Origin: Cyclonatronum proteinivorum
GTDB lineage: Bacteria; Bacteroidota; Rhodothermia; Balneolales; Cyclonatronaceae
Assembly (NCBI RefSeq): GCF_003353065.1
Contig: NZ_CP027806.1
Span: 2,004,501 to 2,068,500, forward strand
Length of the DNA stretch: 64,000 nt
Direction of reading: 5' to 3'
Below, in pieces: positions 46,293-56,706 of the stretch. Both the position numbers and the translations under genes were made by a program. The notes beneath the pieces were generated by a model. It did not search any database. It saw only the letters and a list, made by a program, of their open reading frames with translations, and was not told the origin of the DNA. How positions within the stretch are numbered: the first letter of the stretch is position 1; each line of letters opens with the position of its first letter.

Positions 46293-47156
46293 ATGGGTAT
46301 TGTGCTGATTTTGCTGAGCGTTGGCTGTTCTGTGCTGCTGGCTAACCTGCTGAAGCTGGGCGAGCTGCGCCGGTACTCCATTCTGAACGTACTTACGGTG
46401 AATTATGCGGTTGCTTTTTCGAGTGCGCTGGTGCTGAATGTGCGGAATGAGGTGTCGCTATGGCCGGACTTTCCGCTTTGGTTCTGGTTTTTCTGCGCCT
46501 TTATCGGCTTCATTTTTATTGCCAATTTTTTTCTGTTCAGCCGCTCGGTTCATCAGAACGGCCTTGGGGTAAGCATTGCGGCCATGCGGATGTCGCTGCT
46601 GCTGCCCCTGCTGCTTGCCGTTGTGCTGTACGGGGAGGCGCTGACGCTGAGCCGGGTAACCGGCATTCTGCTTGTTTTTGGTGCCTTGTATCTGCTGATT
46701 TCCGGCAGGGTGAAGCTGCGTTTAACACAGGTTAGCAGCGCGGGTTTACTGCTGCTGATCTTTATCTTTTCCGGCACGGCGGATGCGTCTCTCAAAATTT
46801 TTGAAGAAGAGATGAGTGCGGTTGCGAGTGAGGCCCATCTGATGAGCGCTATTTTTTTCTTTTCCCTACTTATCGGTATTGCGACATCGTTGCGGCAGGG
46901 ACAGCTGCAACAGCTGAGCCGCTCAGAGGTCATGCTTGGAGCAGGGGTGGGGATTCCCAACCTGTTTTCATCGGTCTTTCTGATACAGGCCTTTGCCTGG
47001 TACGATGCAAGTGTGGTCTATGCGGTCGTCAATATGCTTGTTGTGGCAGGCGGCGCACTCACCGGATATCTTTTCTGGAAGGATGATATTACGCGCAAAG
47101 AACTCGCGGGCATTGCCCTTGCACTTGCCGCTATTTTGCTGCTGGTTGTGTTTTAG
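46293..47156 (+). CDS. EamA/DMT-superfamily transporter
   Basis: The 287-residue polytopic membrane protein has about ten predicted helices in two similar halves, as in the drug/metabolite transporter (EamA) fold. The first half ends with LSRVTGILLVFGALYLLISG and the second with TRKELAGIALALAAILLLVVF, both the characteristic last helix of each repeat. The substrate is unknown. It follows sprA after 9 bases on the same strand, a position more likely due to compact packing than shared function. Confidence 0.85.
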   Translation: MGIVLILLSVGCSVLLANLLKLGELRRYSILNVLTVNYAVAFSSALVLNVRNEVSLWPDFPLWFWFFCAFIGFIFIANFFLFSRSVHQNGLGVSIAAMRMSLLLPLLLAVVLYGEALTLSRVTGILLVFGALYLLISGRVKLRLTQVSSAGLLLLIFIFSGTADASLKIFEEEMSAVASEAHLMSAIFFFSLLIGIATSLRQGQLQQLSRSEVMLGAGVGIPNLFSSVFLIQAFAWYDASVVYAVVNMLVVAGGALTGYLFWKDDITRKELAGIALALAAILLLVVF

Positions 47157-47230
47157 ACAGCTTCGAAACAAAAAACCAGTGGTGAATAATTTTTTTAACC
47201 TTAGACGAATCTACTAAACCTTAGCACAAC

Positions 47231-48229
47231 ATGACTGAATTACAGCAAAAACCCATTCAGGAACTTCTTGATAAATCTGCACAGCTTCAAAAGCGCATTG
47301 GTTTGCCGGAAGCAAGCGATCCTCGTGTGCTTACAGCCGCAGCGGAGCTGTCAGATAAAAACATCTGCAAGCCGGTGCTGATAGGGGATGAGGGCGAAAT
47401 CAGGAAGGCAGCTTCTGCGGCCGGAATCAGCCTGCCCGCGGCGGTTGAGATCGCGCAGCCTGAAGGCAGTGAGCACCTGTCTGTTTTTGCGGATCAGCTT
47501 TTTGAGCGCCGGCGCCACAAAGGTATGACGGAGGCAGTTGCGGCCGATACCGTACGGCAGCCGCTTTGGTTTGCGAATTTCATGCTGGATGCCGGGCTGA
47601 CCGACGGCACGCTTGCCGGCTCCGTTCATACGACCGGAGATGTCATCCGCTCAGCCCTGCAAACGGTCGGGGTCCGTGAAAAAGGCGGCATGCTTTCGAG
47701 CTGTTTCCTGATGATTCTTCAGGACGGAAGACAGCTGACCTACGCCGACTGCGGTGTCATTCCTTATCCTGATTCGCCTACACTTGCGGGCATTGCGGCG
47801 GACGCTGCTGCTTCACATCTGAAGCTAAGCGGTGAGGCGGCTAAAGTTGCCATGCTTTCTTTTTCGACCAAAGGCAGTGCAAAGCATGAGCGGGTAGCGC
47901 TCGTAACCGAAGCCCTGCAAATGGTGCGCGAAAAACATCCTGAACTGCTGATTGATGGTGAACTGCAGTTTGATGCCGCTTACGTTGCGGAAATCGGGCT
48001 TCGCAAAGCGCCCGATTCTCCGCTGAAAGGCGCGGCCAACGTCTTCATTTTCCCGAACCTTGATGCGGGCAACATTGCCTACAAAATCACAGAAAGGATC
48101 GGATGCGCCGTTGCGCTCGGCCCCATCCTGCAGGGACTCTCCAAACCGGTGAACGACCTGTCGAGAGGTTGCTCCGCTTCTGATATCGTGCTGATGTCGG
48201 CCATTACGAGCCTGCTCTCTGAGGTCTAA
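47231..48229 (+). CDS. pta: phosphate acetyltransferase
   Basis: Interconverts acetyl-CoA and acetyl phosphate in acetate metabolism. The 332-residue single-domain form lacks the N-terminal P-loop/DRTGG domain. Diagnostic segments are KPVLIGDEGEIRKAA, DAGLTDGTLAGSVHTTGDVI, GMLSSCFLMIL, YADCGVIPYPDSPTLAGIAA, MLSFSTKGSAKHERV, GELQFDAAYVAEIG and ANVFIFPNLDAGNIAYK. No ackA is adjacent. Related phosphate butyryltransferases share the fold; the GSAKHERV and GELQFDAA motifs favour Pta. Confidence 0.93.
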   Translation: MTELQQKPIQELLDKSAQLQKRIGLPEASDPRVLTAAAELSDKNICKPVLIGDEGEIRKAASAAGISLPAAVEIAQPEGSEHLSVFADQLFERRRHKGMTEAVAADTVRQPLWFANFMLDAGLTDGTLAGSVHTTGDVIRSALQTVGVREKGGMLSSCFLMILQDGRQLTYADCGVIPYPDSPTLAGIAADAAASHLKLSGEAAKVAMLSFSTKGSAKHERVALVTEALQMVREKHPELLIDGELQFDAAYVAEIGLRKAPDSPLKGAANVFIFPNLDAGNIAYKITERIGCAVALGPILQGLSKPVNDLSRGCSASDIVLMSAITSLLSEV

Positions 48230-49020
48230 AAACACGGCAAGCCAAGGCCGCGAAATGGGACTGCGGATGGGGCGGGATTTGAGCGGATTGGCTTTCGCCG
48301 CTTCTTTGTTTTTGAACAGGATTTTTAGGAATACAGGATGAACGGGATTTTTTGAAATCAGCTTCCCTATCCTGAACCGCGTCCTGACCCGGTTCAGTCC
48401 AGCCCTGTCTCAAGCCCGACTCCCAGACGCCCGTCCTCCCGGAAATGCTGCAATCCGGCATTTTTTTACCACCACGAAAAGAGGTGCAGCATTATCCGGG
48501 ATCTACCAAGCGGGAGCCGCCGCGATGTGATAGCGGGTTTGGGATGCCTGTGCTGAAATGCGTGGGTTCGCTTTTGCAGGGCTGCAACAGGCATGGTCGC
48601 AGGTCGAAGCTGGTAGATCCCGGATAACGCCGTTGAGCTATGGCGTTGATAATGATACACCTAAGTGGGCGTTTCCGGGATGACGCCGTGGGGCTTCGAT
48701 GGGCTGCCGGGGCAGGACGCGTTGCCGGGGCTTTGTTTGCAACGCTGCCATGCCCCGTTGTTCGAGATGGCCCGTTTTTTTGTGAAACTGCGTTCCACTG
48801 TCTTCCTTATCCTTTCCGTGCTTTCATTCCGTTTCAACACAAAATCAGCGACGCACTGTAATACTGACATAATGTTCCCTGAAAAAAAGCAACGCATTCA
48901 TCTTTGATTTGGGATCTCACAATCTGTTACGAAAGACCGTGATGTTCACGGAGTTTCCCCCCAAATAAAAAAAGTATCGGGTGTGGCATACAAGCTTGTG
49001 GCAGGTCTGTTAAGGTTGAC
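48230..49020. repeat. repeat block R5: G, B5 and F elements
   Basis: This gene-free stretch contains G copy 2 (48310-48415, reverse complement of 35.4 kb), B5 (48431-48687, inverted relative to B1) and an F element (about 48690-48968). The A element found between B and F in the other composites is absent here. Confidence 0.8.
48431..48687. repeat. B element copy 5
   Basis: Outer arms are CGTCCTCCCGGAAATGCTGC and GCGTTTCCGGGATGACGCC. Inner arms are GCATTATCCGGGATCTACCA and TGGTAGATCCCGGATAACGC. It has the same orientation as B2 and is inverted relative to B1 and B3. Confidence 0.85.
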
Positions 49021-49024
49021 CTGA

Positions 49025-49062
49025 ATGCAAAAAGCCCGCAACGGGAATCCGCTGCGGGCTTT
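49025..49062 (-). terminator. intrinsic terminator of the GH13 gene
   Basis: On the minus strand AAAGCCCGCA (49062-49053) pairs with TGCGGGCTTT (49040-49031), followed by TTTT. It lies about 30 bases past the stop codon. Confidence 0.85.
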
Positions 49063-49091
49063 GGGTTTGTGAAGAATGGGGTTTTGCTGCG

Positions 49092-50459
49092 TTAGTTGGA
49101 GCTCACGAAAACGCGGTATTCCCAGGGTTGGAGGTTGAGGAAAGTGACCATGCTGTCTTCCTGTCCGAATAGTTCGGTGTAGCTTTGGCCGGGAATCGGG
49201 CCTGTGATTTCAAAGAGTTGTTCCTGATCGGAGAAGTTTAGTACGACAACAACATGGGCGTCGTCGCGGCTGCGGCTGAAGGCGTATATGGCCTCATCCT
49301 GTGTGGTGCTGATGCGCTCCATGGGTCCGCCGGCCGTGCCGTTTTGCAGGGCGGGATGCTGCCGCTTCAGTTGAAAGAGGGTGGTATAGAATTCAGTGAA
49401 GGGGCTGTCGAAATCCCAGACGATGGGGTCTTTTTCGAAGAATTCGAGCATGTGGTCAAAACCTGTTTCCTGCCCGTTGTAGATGAGCGGCATGCCTTCC
49501 ATGAGGCTCATCATAACTGCAAAGGTTTCAACGCCATCGCCGAGGCGGTCGAATTCGGTTCCGGCCCATGAATTTTCGTCGTGGTTGGTGATGAAATTCA
49601 TCATGTAGGTGTCTTCCGGGAAGTCGCGGCGGAAATCGGCAATGAGGGCGTCAATTTCGCTGAGTTCACCTTCACCGGCAGCGATGCGGTTCCAGAGGTG
49701 GTGCATTTCCCACCAGTAGCCCATGTCAAAGGCAGGGTGCAGCTCGGGGTGATGTGCTTCTGCCAGCATGAAAACCGGTTTAATGCTGTCAAGCTCCTGA
49801 CGGGCACGGAACCAGAATTCGGAGGGTACGAGGTAAGCAACATCCGCACGGTAACCGTCGATGTTGAATTCTTCGACCCAGTAGCGAAGTGCTGAAATCA
49901 TATAGTCGTGCACTTCAGGGTTGTCGAAGTCAAGCTGAATGACATCGCTCCAGTCGGTGTCGTAAGGGGGCATGAAGTTGCCTTCTTCATCTCGCGCAAA
50001 GAAATCAGGGTTGGTTTCTGTGAGCGGGTTATCCCAGGCGGTGTGGTTCGCAACCCAGTCGAGAATGACTTTGAGTCCCAGCTCATGCGCTGTTTCAACG
50101 AGTGAGCGGAAGTCATCTTTGGTACCGAACTCGGGATTTACATCGAAGTAATCTTTCACTGAGTAGTAGCTGCCGAGGGTTCCTTTGCGCTCTACTTCTC
50201 CGATCGGATGTATAGGCATGAGCCAGATAATATCGATGCCGAGATCACGCAGGCGGGGCAGGTGTTCTTCGACCTTTTGGAAGGTACCTTCTTCAGAAAA
50301 CTGACGGACATTTACTTCGTAAATGGTTGCGTTTCGGCTCCACTCAACCGGAGAGAACTGAGGTACGGGCGCGGTTTCGGATTCATCGCTGCCGCAGGCT
50401 GAAAACACCGTAAAGGCCAGAACGAAGATACTTAGGTAAATAAGCTTGTTTTGAATCAT
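49092..50459 (-). CDS. GH13 alpha-amylase-family lipoprotein
   Basis: The 455-residue glycoside hydrolase of family 13 acts on alpha-glucans. The signal sequence ends in a lipobox (VFSAC), so it is a predicted lipoprotein. The (beta/alpha)8 barrel starts at ATIYEVNVRQFSEEGTF. Conserved regions are LKVILDWVANHTAWD (region I), GYRADVAYL (region II with the catalytic Asp), VFMLAEAHHPE (region III with the general acid Glu) and FITNHDENSW (region IV Asp). A short C-terminal beta domain ends in WEYRVFVSSN. It is a single gene bounded by its own promoter box and terminator, without a sus locus. Confidence 0.92.
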   Translation of the reverse strand: MIQNKLIYLSIFVLAFTVFSACGSDESETAPVPQFSPVEWSRNATIYEVNVRQFSEEGTFQKVEEHLPRLRDLGIDIIWLMPIHPIGEVERKGTLGSYYSVKDYFDVNPEFGTKDDFRSLVETAHELGLKVILDWVANHTAWDNPLTETNPDFFARDEEGNFMPPYDTDWSDVIQLDFDNPEVHDYMISALRYWVEEFNIDGYRADVAYLVPSEFWFRARQELDSIKPVFMLAEAHHPELHPAFDMGYWWEMHHLWNRIAAGEGELSEIDALIADFRRDFPEDTYMMNFITNHDENSWAGTEFDRLGDGVETFAVMMSLMEGMPLIYNGQETGFDHMLEFFEKDPIVWDFDSPFTEFYTTLFQLKRQHPALQNGTAGGPMERISTTQDEAIYAFSRSRDDAHVVVVLNFSDQEQLFEITGPIPGQSYTELFGQEDSMVTFLNLQPWEYRVFVSSN

Positions 50460-50508
50460 GTAAGTAATGGGGTTCTTGGTTTATAGTCATAATTGCACAA
50501 TTGAAAGC

Positions 50509-50516
50509 CAAATATA
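50509..50516 (-). promoter_or_regulatory. candidate -7 box for the GH13 gene
   Basis: The minus strand reads TATATTTG, 50 bases 5' of the start codon. It is back to back with the equivalent box for the kinase gene about 90 bases away. Confidence 0.5.
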
Positions 50517-50599
50517 CAGCACTTGGCGTAAAAGTGCCTGAATTAAGCATGTGCGCTGAAAAGGCGAATTTGATGCTTCAAAAGCAAGTGTAAAGTACT

Positions 50600-50607
50600 A
50601 TATTTGT
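50600..50607 (+). promoter_or_regulatory. candidate -7 box for the histidine kinase gene
   Basis: TATATTTG with a TTTG at 50569-50572 upstream; the 27-base spacing is somewhat long. The kinase start is about 110 bases further on. Confidence 0.45.
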
Positions 50608-50716
50608 GGTATTAATACTGCTTTCGTAATTGTGCGCAATCCCCATTCAGCCCTTTTTATGGTCGTCTGTATTAGTACATATCCTGAATTTTGCACCTAT
50701 ATAATTGCCCTAAATC

Positions 50717-52726
50717 TTGATCACGCTTTCTTCGGTGAAAGTTGCTGCCTGTAAAGGTACGATCGATTCTATCACCGCTGAGTATAATTCAGCATTTGAG
50801 GTTTTGAAGAACACACTCTGTGCTGCTGAGCTGCGGGAGTTGGAGATTGCCATGCGCATATCTCTGTTGTTGGGGCGCGCGCAACCTGTTTGTTTTGCGT
50901 CAGGTTGTTACGAAGTGCGCAGTATTCCGCTCCATCATCAAAGTGTGCCGCAGGGGCTGTGCTTTGTAGAGCCGGTAAATCATGCTGAAGGGGCTATAGG
51001 TCATGTGCACGGTAATGAACCCTTTTGGTGTGCTGACGCGGAAGGGAAAGTCCTTTGGGCCAATAAGGCGGCGGAAAGGCTTGTGGTATCAGGGATCAAA
51101 ATAGCGGGTAAAGAAAGTATTGTTGACCTGCAAAGCCTGAAAAAAAGAGAACCGTTGGTTCTCAAGACTACATCCGGGCTGATGCAGCTCAGTCAGGTTT
51201 CTTCAGAATACGCAGACTTTATCCTTCTTACAGCGAGACCTTATCCGAAAGCTTCTGATAGTCAAAAAAAGCTTTCTTCCGTCGATTCATTTAAAATGGG
51301 TCTGTTTTGTACAAATGAATCAGGTGAGATCATTTTTGTGAATGACACGTTTGCCCGCTTTTTTGGATACCATGATGCATCGGACTTAGGTGAGGCAGTT
51401 TCCCATATTCACAGCCTTTACCATTTACCGGCAGAGCGAGATGCGTTTATTAAGCTGCTCAAAGAAAAAAAACAGCTGGAAACGGTTGACGGTGAGTTTG
51501 TAAAGCGGGATGGGACGGTGTTCAGGCTTCATGGTACCGTAACGATTCATGAAGATGAGGAGAGCGGCGAAGTTTACTTGCAGGGTGCTGTTCTGGCATC
51601 AACTCTTAACACAGCTACCGAGCATATTTTGCTGCCTTATCTAAACCTGTTTGAAAGCTTGCCATTCGGTGTGATGGTTTGCAATACTAAGGGTGAGATT
51701 GTTTATGTAAACAAGGGTTTACAGGATTTGCTTGAAACAAGTCATGATGAAGTTGCAGGCAAGACTACTGATGATTTGTTTGAAAGGCCTTATAACAGAG
51801 AGGAAGGAGCTAAAGAACGGGGCGTAAAGACCATTTTCAGCCATACGCAATCGAAAGGCAGTCATTACGGCAGATATGTTTTTATTACGAATTCAGGTCG
51901 CAGAATAGTAGCCGGAATTAGTAGCACTTTGGTCAGGAATATTATTGGTATTTCTAATGGTATGGTTGTGCTTGTAAGGGATATCACCCTGAAATCTGAT
52001 GAAGTGCGGCAGCTGCAGCTGGCGAAACAGCGTGCAGACGAGGCCAATGCGCTCAAGGAATCCGTGTTATCTAATCTCAGCCATGAGACGCGAACCCCTT
52101 TGACGAGCATTATTGGTTTTTCTTCCATATTGGATCAATATCTGAAAGATGCTGACCCGGAAATGGCAGATTTTGCAAACAACATCAAGAGGTCAGCTGA
52201 GCAACTGTTGGTGATCATCAATAACCTGCTTTTGCTGGCAGAAAAGGAACTGAACAAGTCGAAGTATCCGCTGACACCCGTAAATATTACAGCGCTTTTG
52301 GACCGGGTTCTTCCGGAAATCGAGCAACAGGCGCGGGTTTCCGGTTTGTCTTTCAGCTTTCAGGCAGCACCTGATCTTATCGTAAACACGAATGCCTATG
52401 CCGTTGAGACCATAGTGGATGTTTTGGGTCAGAATGCTGTAAAGTTCACTGAGAAAGGCCATGTGGCTTTTAAAGCGGGTCGGATTAACGGATCTTACAT
52501 TTTTATTGAGTGCCAGGATACCGGGGTGGGCATAAAACCGGATGCGATTGAGAAAATCTTCGAACCCTTTGCTCAGGAAAGCACTGGCACAACCCGAAGC
52601 TTTGGGGGGGCAGGGCTCGGACTGTCGGTTTCAAAAAAGCTGGCAGCTGTAATCAATGCGGATATATTTGCTGTGAGTGAAAAGGGGAAAGGGTCCGTTT
52701 TCAGGCTTCTACTTCCGGTGCGATAG
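50717..52726 (+). CDS. soluble multi-PAS histidine kinase (orphan)
   Basis: The 669-residue protein has no transmembrane segment. Three PAS-like domains are visible: about 100-180 (PFWCADAEGKVLWANKAAER), 190-300 (FKMGLFCTNESGEIIFVNDT) and 310-430 (SLPFGVMVCNTKGEIVYVNK). The HisKA helix holds the phospho-acceptor His (NLSHETRTPLTSIIGF, about 450). The ATPase domain has N box GQNAVKFTEKGH, G1 CQDTGVGI, F box FEPF and G2 GGAGLGLSVSK. No receiver domain or response-regulator gene is adjacent. Start is TTG 50717 or GTG 50735; no nearby ATG exists. It probably senses an intracellular signal. Confidence 0.87.
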   Translation: MITLSSVKVAACKGTIDSITAEYNSAFEVLKNTLCAAELRELEIAMRISLLLGRAQPVCFASGCYEVRSIPLHHQSVPQGLCFVEPVNHAEGAIGHVHGNEPFWCADAEGKVLWANKAAERLVVSGIKIAGKESIVDLQSLKKREPLVLKTTSGLMQLSQVSSEYADFILLTARPYPKASDSQKKLSSVDSFKMGLFCTNESGEIIFVNDTFARFFGYHDASDLGEAVSHIHSLYHLPAERDAFIKLLKEKKQLETVDGEFVKRDGTVFRLHGTVTIHEDEESGEVYLQGAVLASTLNTATEHILLPYLNLFESLPFGVMVCNTKGEIVYVNKGLQDLLETSHDEVAGKTTDDLFERPYNREEGAKERGVKTIFSHTQSKGSHYGRYVFITNSGRRIVAGISSTLVRNIIGISNGMVVLVRDITLKSDEVRQLQLAKQRADEANALKESVLSNLSHETRTPLTSIIGFSSILDQYLKDADPEMADFANNIKRSAEQLLVIINNLLLLAEKELNKSKYPLTPVNITALLDRVLPEIEQQARVSGLSFSFQAAPDLIVNTNAYAVETIVDVLGQNAVKFTEKGHVAFKAGRINGSYIFIECQDTGVGIKPDAIEKIFEPFAQESTGTTRSFGGAGLGLSVSKKLAAVINADIFAVSEKGKGSVFRLLLPVR

Positions 52727-53036
52727 CCTTTTTAAGGCAGTTAGGGCTGTTCCTGATCAGACCGTTTTTCACAAAAGACGTCATTTTCAGATTTTCCCGG
52801 TAATCCCCCAAAATGCCTTTCAGAACTGCGGGTAATATTGTTGCTTCAGGGCCTTAATCTTATTTAGACCGATTAGACATAGACTCGATTTTTTTGTATA
52901 TTTGGACCCAACAAAAATAGTAAAGGGCGCTAAGTAATTGTTTTTCATAAGAGAAACACAGAAAATTATTTGAACGGCAACATACGCAGGTATGTTTGGC
53001 TACTAACTAATCATTACCAAAATCAGCATAGGTATT
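52727..53036. promoter_or_regulatory. suf operon upstream region with -7 box at 52897-52904
   Basis: The 310-base region contains TATATTTG (52897-52904) about 130 bases before sufB, following a T7 run. Just upstream are repeated TTAGAC/TAGAC units (TTTAGACCGATTAGACATAG) that could be an operator. No regulator gene of IscR or SufR type is adjacent. Confidence 0.45.
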
Positions 53037-54488
53037 ATGTCGAGACTCACTGAAGCAGAAGCGGTAGAAACCGCTGCATCCCGAAAGTACAAATATGGCT
53101 TTACGACCAAAGTCGAATATGAAGAGTTTCCCAGAGGATTGAATGAAGATATCGTCCGGGAAATCTCAAGACGCAAGGACGAACCCGAATGGTTACTTGA
53201 ATTCCGGTTGAAGGCTTACCGGCAGTGGCGTGAAATGGAAGAACCCGACTGGCCGAATGTTGAATATGAGAAGCCTGACTACGAGAATATCGTCTATTAC
53301 TCATCTCCTAAGGAAAAGCCTAAGCTTAACAGCCTTGATGAAGTTGATCCTGAAATTCTTGATACATATAACAAGCTTGGTATTCCGCTTGAAGAACAGA
53401 AAATGCTTGCAAACGTAGCCGTCGATGCGGTATTTGACAGCGTATCGGTTGCTACCACATTCAGAGAGAAGCTTAAAGAAGCTGGCGTCATCTTTTGTTC
53501 TATCAGCGAGGCTGTGAAGGATTATCCCGAGCTTGTAAAGAAGTATATGGGAACTGTCATCCCAACCAATGATAACTTCTTTGCGGCCCTGAACTCAGCC
53601 GTTTTCTCAGATGGCTCCTTTTGCTTCGTACCCAAAGGCGTAAAGTGCCCGATGGAGCTTTCAACCTATTTCCGTATCAACAATCCCGATTCAGGACAGT
53701 TTGAGCGTACGCTTATTATAGCGGAAGAAGGCGCAGAGGTAAGCTACCTGGAAGGCTGCACGGCTCCCATGTTCGATACCAACCAGCTTCATGCTGCGGT
53801 AGTAGAGCTTGTAGCCCTTGATGATGCCGATATTAAGTATTCAACGGTACAGAACTGGTACCCCGGTGATGAAGAAGGAAAAGGCGGCATTTTTAACTTT
53901 GTGACCAAGCGCGGTATCTGTAAAGGCGAGCGCTCCAAGATTTCCTGGACACAGGTTGAAACCGGCTCTGCCATTACCTGGAAGTATCCAAGTGTAATTC
54001 TCAAAGGGGATCATTCTATTGGCGAGTTTTACTCGGTTGCGCTTACCAACGATTTCCAGCAAGCCGACACCGGTACCAAAATGATTCACTTGGGTAAAAA
54101 CACCCGCAGCACTATTATTTCTAAGGGTATTTCAGCCGGAAAATCACAAAACAGCTACCGCGGTTTGGTGAAAATTGGCAAGAAAGCACAGGGATCCCGT
54201 AACTACTCTGTCTGTGATTCCATGCTTATCGGCAGTGAGTGCGGGGCGCACACCTTCCCTTTTATTGAGTCTGCCAACAATACTTCTTCTGTAGAACACG
54301 AAGCGACTACAAGCAAAATCGGTGAAGATCAGATCTTCTATCTGCAGCAGCGCGGACTTGATGAAGAAGAAGCCATCTCACTGATTATTAACGGATTCTG
54401 CAAGGAAGTCTTTAAAGAGCTTCCGATGGAATTCGCCGTTGAAGCGACCAAGCTGTTGAGTATCAAGCTTGAAGGTAGCGTAGGCTAA
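53037..54488 (+). CDS. sufB: Fe-S cluster assembly scaffold subunit SufB
   Basis: Core subunit of the SufBC2D scaffold. The 483-residue protein includes [74 protein letters not shown], the long beta-helix core ([20 protein letters not shown]), [20 protein letters not shown] and [20 protein letters not shown]. It opens a uniform plus-strand gene cluster that continues through nadD. The spacing to sufC is 86 bases. Confidence 0.97.
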   Translation: MSRLTEAEAVETAASRKYKYGFTTKVEYEEFPRGLNEDIVREISRRKDEPEWLLEFRLKAYRQWREMEEPDWPNVEYEKPDYENIVYYSSPKEKPKLNSLDEVDPEILDTYNKLGIPLEEQKMLANVAVDAVFDSVSVATTFREKLKEAGVIFCSISEAVKDYPELVKKYMGTVIPTNDNFFAALNSAVFSDGSFCFVPKGVKCPMELSTYFRINNPDSGQFERTLIIAEEGAEVSYLEGCTAPMFDTNQLHAAVVELVALDDADIKYSTVQNWYPGDEEGKGGIFNFVTKRGICKGERSKISWTQVETGSAITWKYPSVILKGDHSIGEFYSVALTNDFQQADTGTKMIHLGKNTRSTIISKGISAGKSQNSYRGLVKIGKKAQGSRNYSVCDSMLIGSECGAHTFPFIESANNTSSVEHEATTSKIGEDQIFYLQQRGLDEEEAISLIINGFCKEVFKELPMEFAVEATKLLSIKLEGSVG

Positions 54489-54574
54489 TTCAAACCTGAC
54501 TATTAAAGAAGGGCGCTGAGCTTCAGTACCCTTCATCTTTTTTTATCAAACCATCATCATAAATAATTACTATC

Positions 54575-55348
54575 GTGTTAAAAATAGTTGACTTACACGC
54601 ACAAGTAGAGGGTGAGGATATTGAAATCCTCAAAGGTATCAATCTTGAAATTAATAAAGGCGAAGTCCATGCCATCATGGGACCAAACGGCAGTGGTAAA
54701 AGTACGCTGGCCAAAGTCGTAGCCGGTCATCCCGCTTATGAAGTAACTGCCGGACAAATTTTCTTCGACGGAGAAGATGTTCTCGAGATGGAACCCGAAG
54801 AGCGTGCGCTCGCCGGGCTGTTTCTTGCTTTTCAGTATCCTGTCGAAGTACCGGGTGTGAGCAACGCTATGCTCATTCGCCAAAGCGTTAACAACATCCG
54901 GAAAGCCCGCGGACAGGAAGAACTCGACCCGCTTGAGTTTGAGGATTATATCGCTGACAAACTCAAACTTGTCGAAATGGACAACAAATTCCTGGACAGA
55001 AGTGTAAATGCCGGTTTTTCAGGCGGCGAGAAGAAGCGTAACGAAATTCTTCAGCTTGCTGCCATGGAACCCCGTTTGTCATTGCTCGACGAAACCGATT
55101 CTGGGCTTGATATTGATGCGCTACGCATTGTCTCAGAAGGTATTAATGCGCTCCGCAGTCAGGACAACGCATTCATGGTAGTAACGCACTATCAGCGCAT
55201 TCTGAACTACATCAAGCCTGACTTTGTGCATGTACTGATGGGCGGCCGTATTGTTAAATCCGGTGGCAGCGAGCTCGCGCATGAGCTTGAAAATCAGGGA
55301 TACGACTGGCTAATTAAAGAAACACACGTAAACGGAGAAGTAAAATGA
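54575..55348 (+). CDS. sufC: Fe-S cluster assembly ATPase SufC
   Basis: ABC-type ATPase of the SufBCD complex. The 257-residue protein starts at GTG 54575. It shows Walker [29 protein letters not shown] (Q-loop), signature [19 protein letters not shown] and Walker [20 protein letters not shown], all SufC-specific. The stop overlaps the sufD start (ATGA), so SufC and SufD are coupled. Confidence 0.97.
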   Translation: MLKIVDLHAQVEGEDIEILKGINLEINKGEVHAIMGPNGSGKSTLAKVVAGHPAYEVTAGQIFFDGEDVLEMEPEERALAGLFLAFQYPVEVPGVSNAMLIRQSVNNIRKARGQEELDPLEFEDYIADKLKLVEMDNKFLDRSVNAGFSGGEKKRNEILQLAAMEPRLSLLDETDSGLDIDALRIVSEGINALRSQDNAFMVVTHYQRILNYIKPDFVHVLMGGRIVKSGGSELAHELENQGYDWLIKETHVNGEVK

Positions 55349-56676
55349 GTACCGCCGTTCAGTTTGAACAATCAACCTATTTGAACGAGCTGCACTCTGG
55401 TTTTTCGGTAACGTCAACCGGCGTTGCTCCTGTAGAAACAGCCCGCGAGAAGGCTGTTAAAAACGTACAGGAGTGGTCCTTTCCGACTCCCCGTGACGAA
55501 GACTGGCGGCAGCTTTCCCTTAAACCGCTATACAGAAATGCATTTGTACAGCCGTCTGCCGCTGAAATAACCGCGGAAGATGTGTCTGATTTTCTAATGC
55601 CGGAGTCCGCCAAATCCACCTTGGTTCTTCTTAACGGTGTTTTGGTACCGGCACTTTCAGAGACATCAGCTTTGCCCGAAGGATGTTACGCCGGTTCTGT
55701 GAAAAATGCTCCTGAGTTTGTTGTTAAAGCGCTAGAAACGCACTTCGGGAATGTAGCCCGTTACGAGCGCGATGCTTTCACCGCATTTAATACGGCAGTA
55801 TTGGAAGATGTGATTGTTGTATACACAGCCAAGGACGTCAAAGTTGAAGCGCCGCTGCATATTCTCAATCTCACCGATGCGCGTTCTCTGGCTGTTGCAA
55901 CTGCTCCCCGCGTATTTATTTTTGGGGAGCGTTTCAGTGACGCGACCGTTGTAGAAGATTTTATCGGTCTGGGAACTGAGCCTTATTTCAACACTGCAGT
56001 ATCTGAAACGGTACTCGAAGATGAGGCGCATGTGAATCACATTAAAGTACAGCGTGAGAATAGAAACGCGATTCACATCAGCCGTGTAGCTTCTTTGCTC
56101 GGTCGCGGAAGCAATTATAATTCTTACACAGTCTCAAGTGGTGCGTTATTATTCCGCAATGAACCGCTTTCGCTCGTTGATGCTGAAAATGCACACGCTA
56201 CGCTTGACGGCCTTGTGATGGTAGATGGTAATCAGGTTTCTGACACGCACAGTACCTTAGATCACCTTAAAGCCAATTGCACAAGTCATCAGCTGCATAA
56301 AGTCATTGCACTTGGCGAAGGAAAGTCTGTCTTCAACGGAAAGATTTTTGTTCGCAAAGATTCGCAGCAAATTGATGCGTTTCAGGAAAACCGCAACCTG
56401 CTCCTTTCTGAGACAGCTGATGTTTTCACCAAGCCGCAGCTTGAAATCTTTGCAGATGATGTGAAATGCAGTCATGGCGCGACTATTGGTCAGCTAAGCG
56501 ATGAAGAATTGTTCTACATGCGCAGCCGGGGCTTAAGCCGAAAGACAGCTGTCCAAATGCTCACCTACGGCTACGCGCTTGATGTAATTGAAAACATTCC
56601 GGTTGAAAGCCTTCGTGAACAACTGACACTTCTTGTTGCTGACTTCACAGGCAATGAAGCCGTGCCGCAGGCATAA
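55345..56676 (+). CDS. sufD: Fe-S cluster assembly protein SufD
   Basis: SufB paralogue in the scaffold complex, 443 residues. Recognised by the N-terminal [19 protein letters not shown] segment, the beta-helix core and the C-terminal [40 protein letters not shown] and [17 protein letters not shown] blocks. It has a four-base overlap with sufC; sufS starts 31 bases after it. Confidence 0.96.
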   Translation: MSTAVQFEQSTYLNELHSGFSVTSTGVAPVETAREKAVKNVQEWSFPTPRDEDWRQLSLKPLYRNAFVQPSAAEITAEDVSDFLMPESAKSTLVLLNGVLVPALSETSALPEGCYAGSVKNAPEFVVKALETHFGNVARYERDAFTAFNTAVLEDVIVVYTAKDVKVEAPLHILNLTDARSLAVATAPRVFIFGERFSDATVVEDFIGLGTEPYFNTAVSETVLEDEAHVNHIKVQRENRNAIHISRVASLLGRGSNYNSYTVSSGALLFRNEPLSLVDAENAHATLDGLVMVDGNQVSDTHSTLDHLKANCTSHQLHKVIALGEGKSVFNGKIFVRKDSQQIDAFQENRNLLLSETADVFTKPQLEIFADDVKCSHGATIGQLSDEELFYMRSRGLSRKTAVQMLTYGYALDVIENIPVESLREQLTLLVADFTGNEAVPQA

Positions 56677-56706
56677 CCCTGCTTAACACCCGAAACAATC
56701 GATTCT

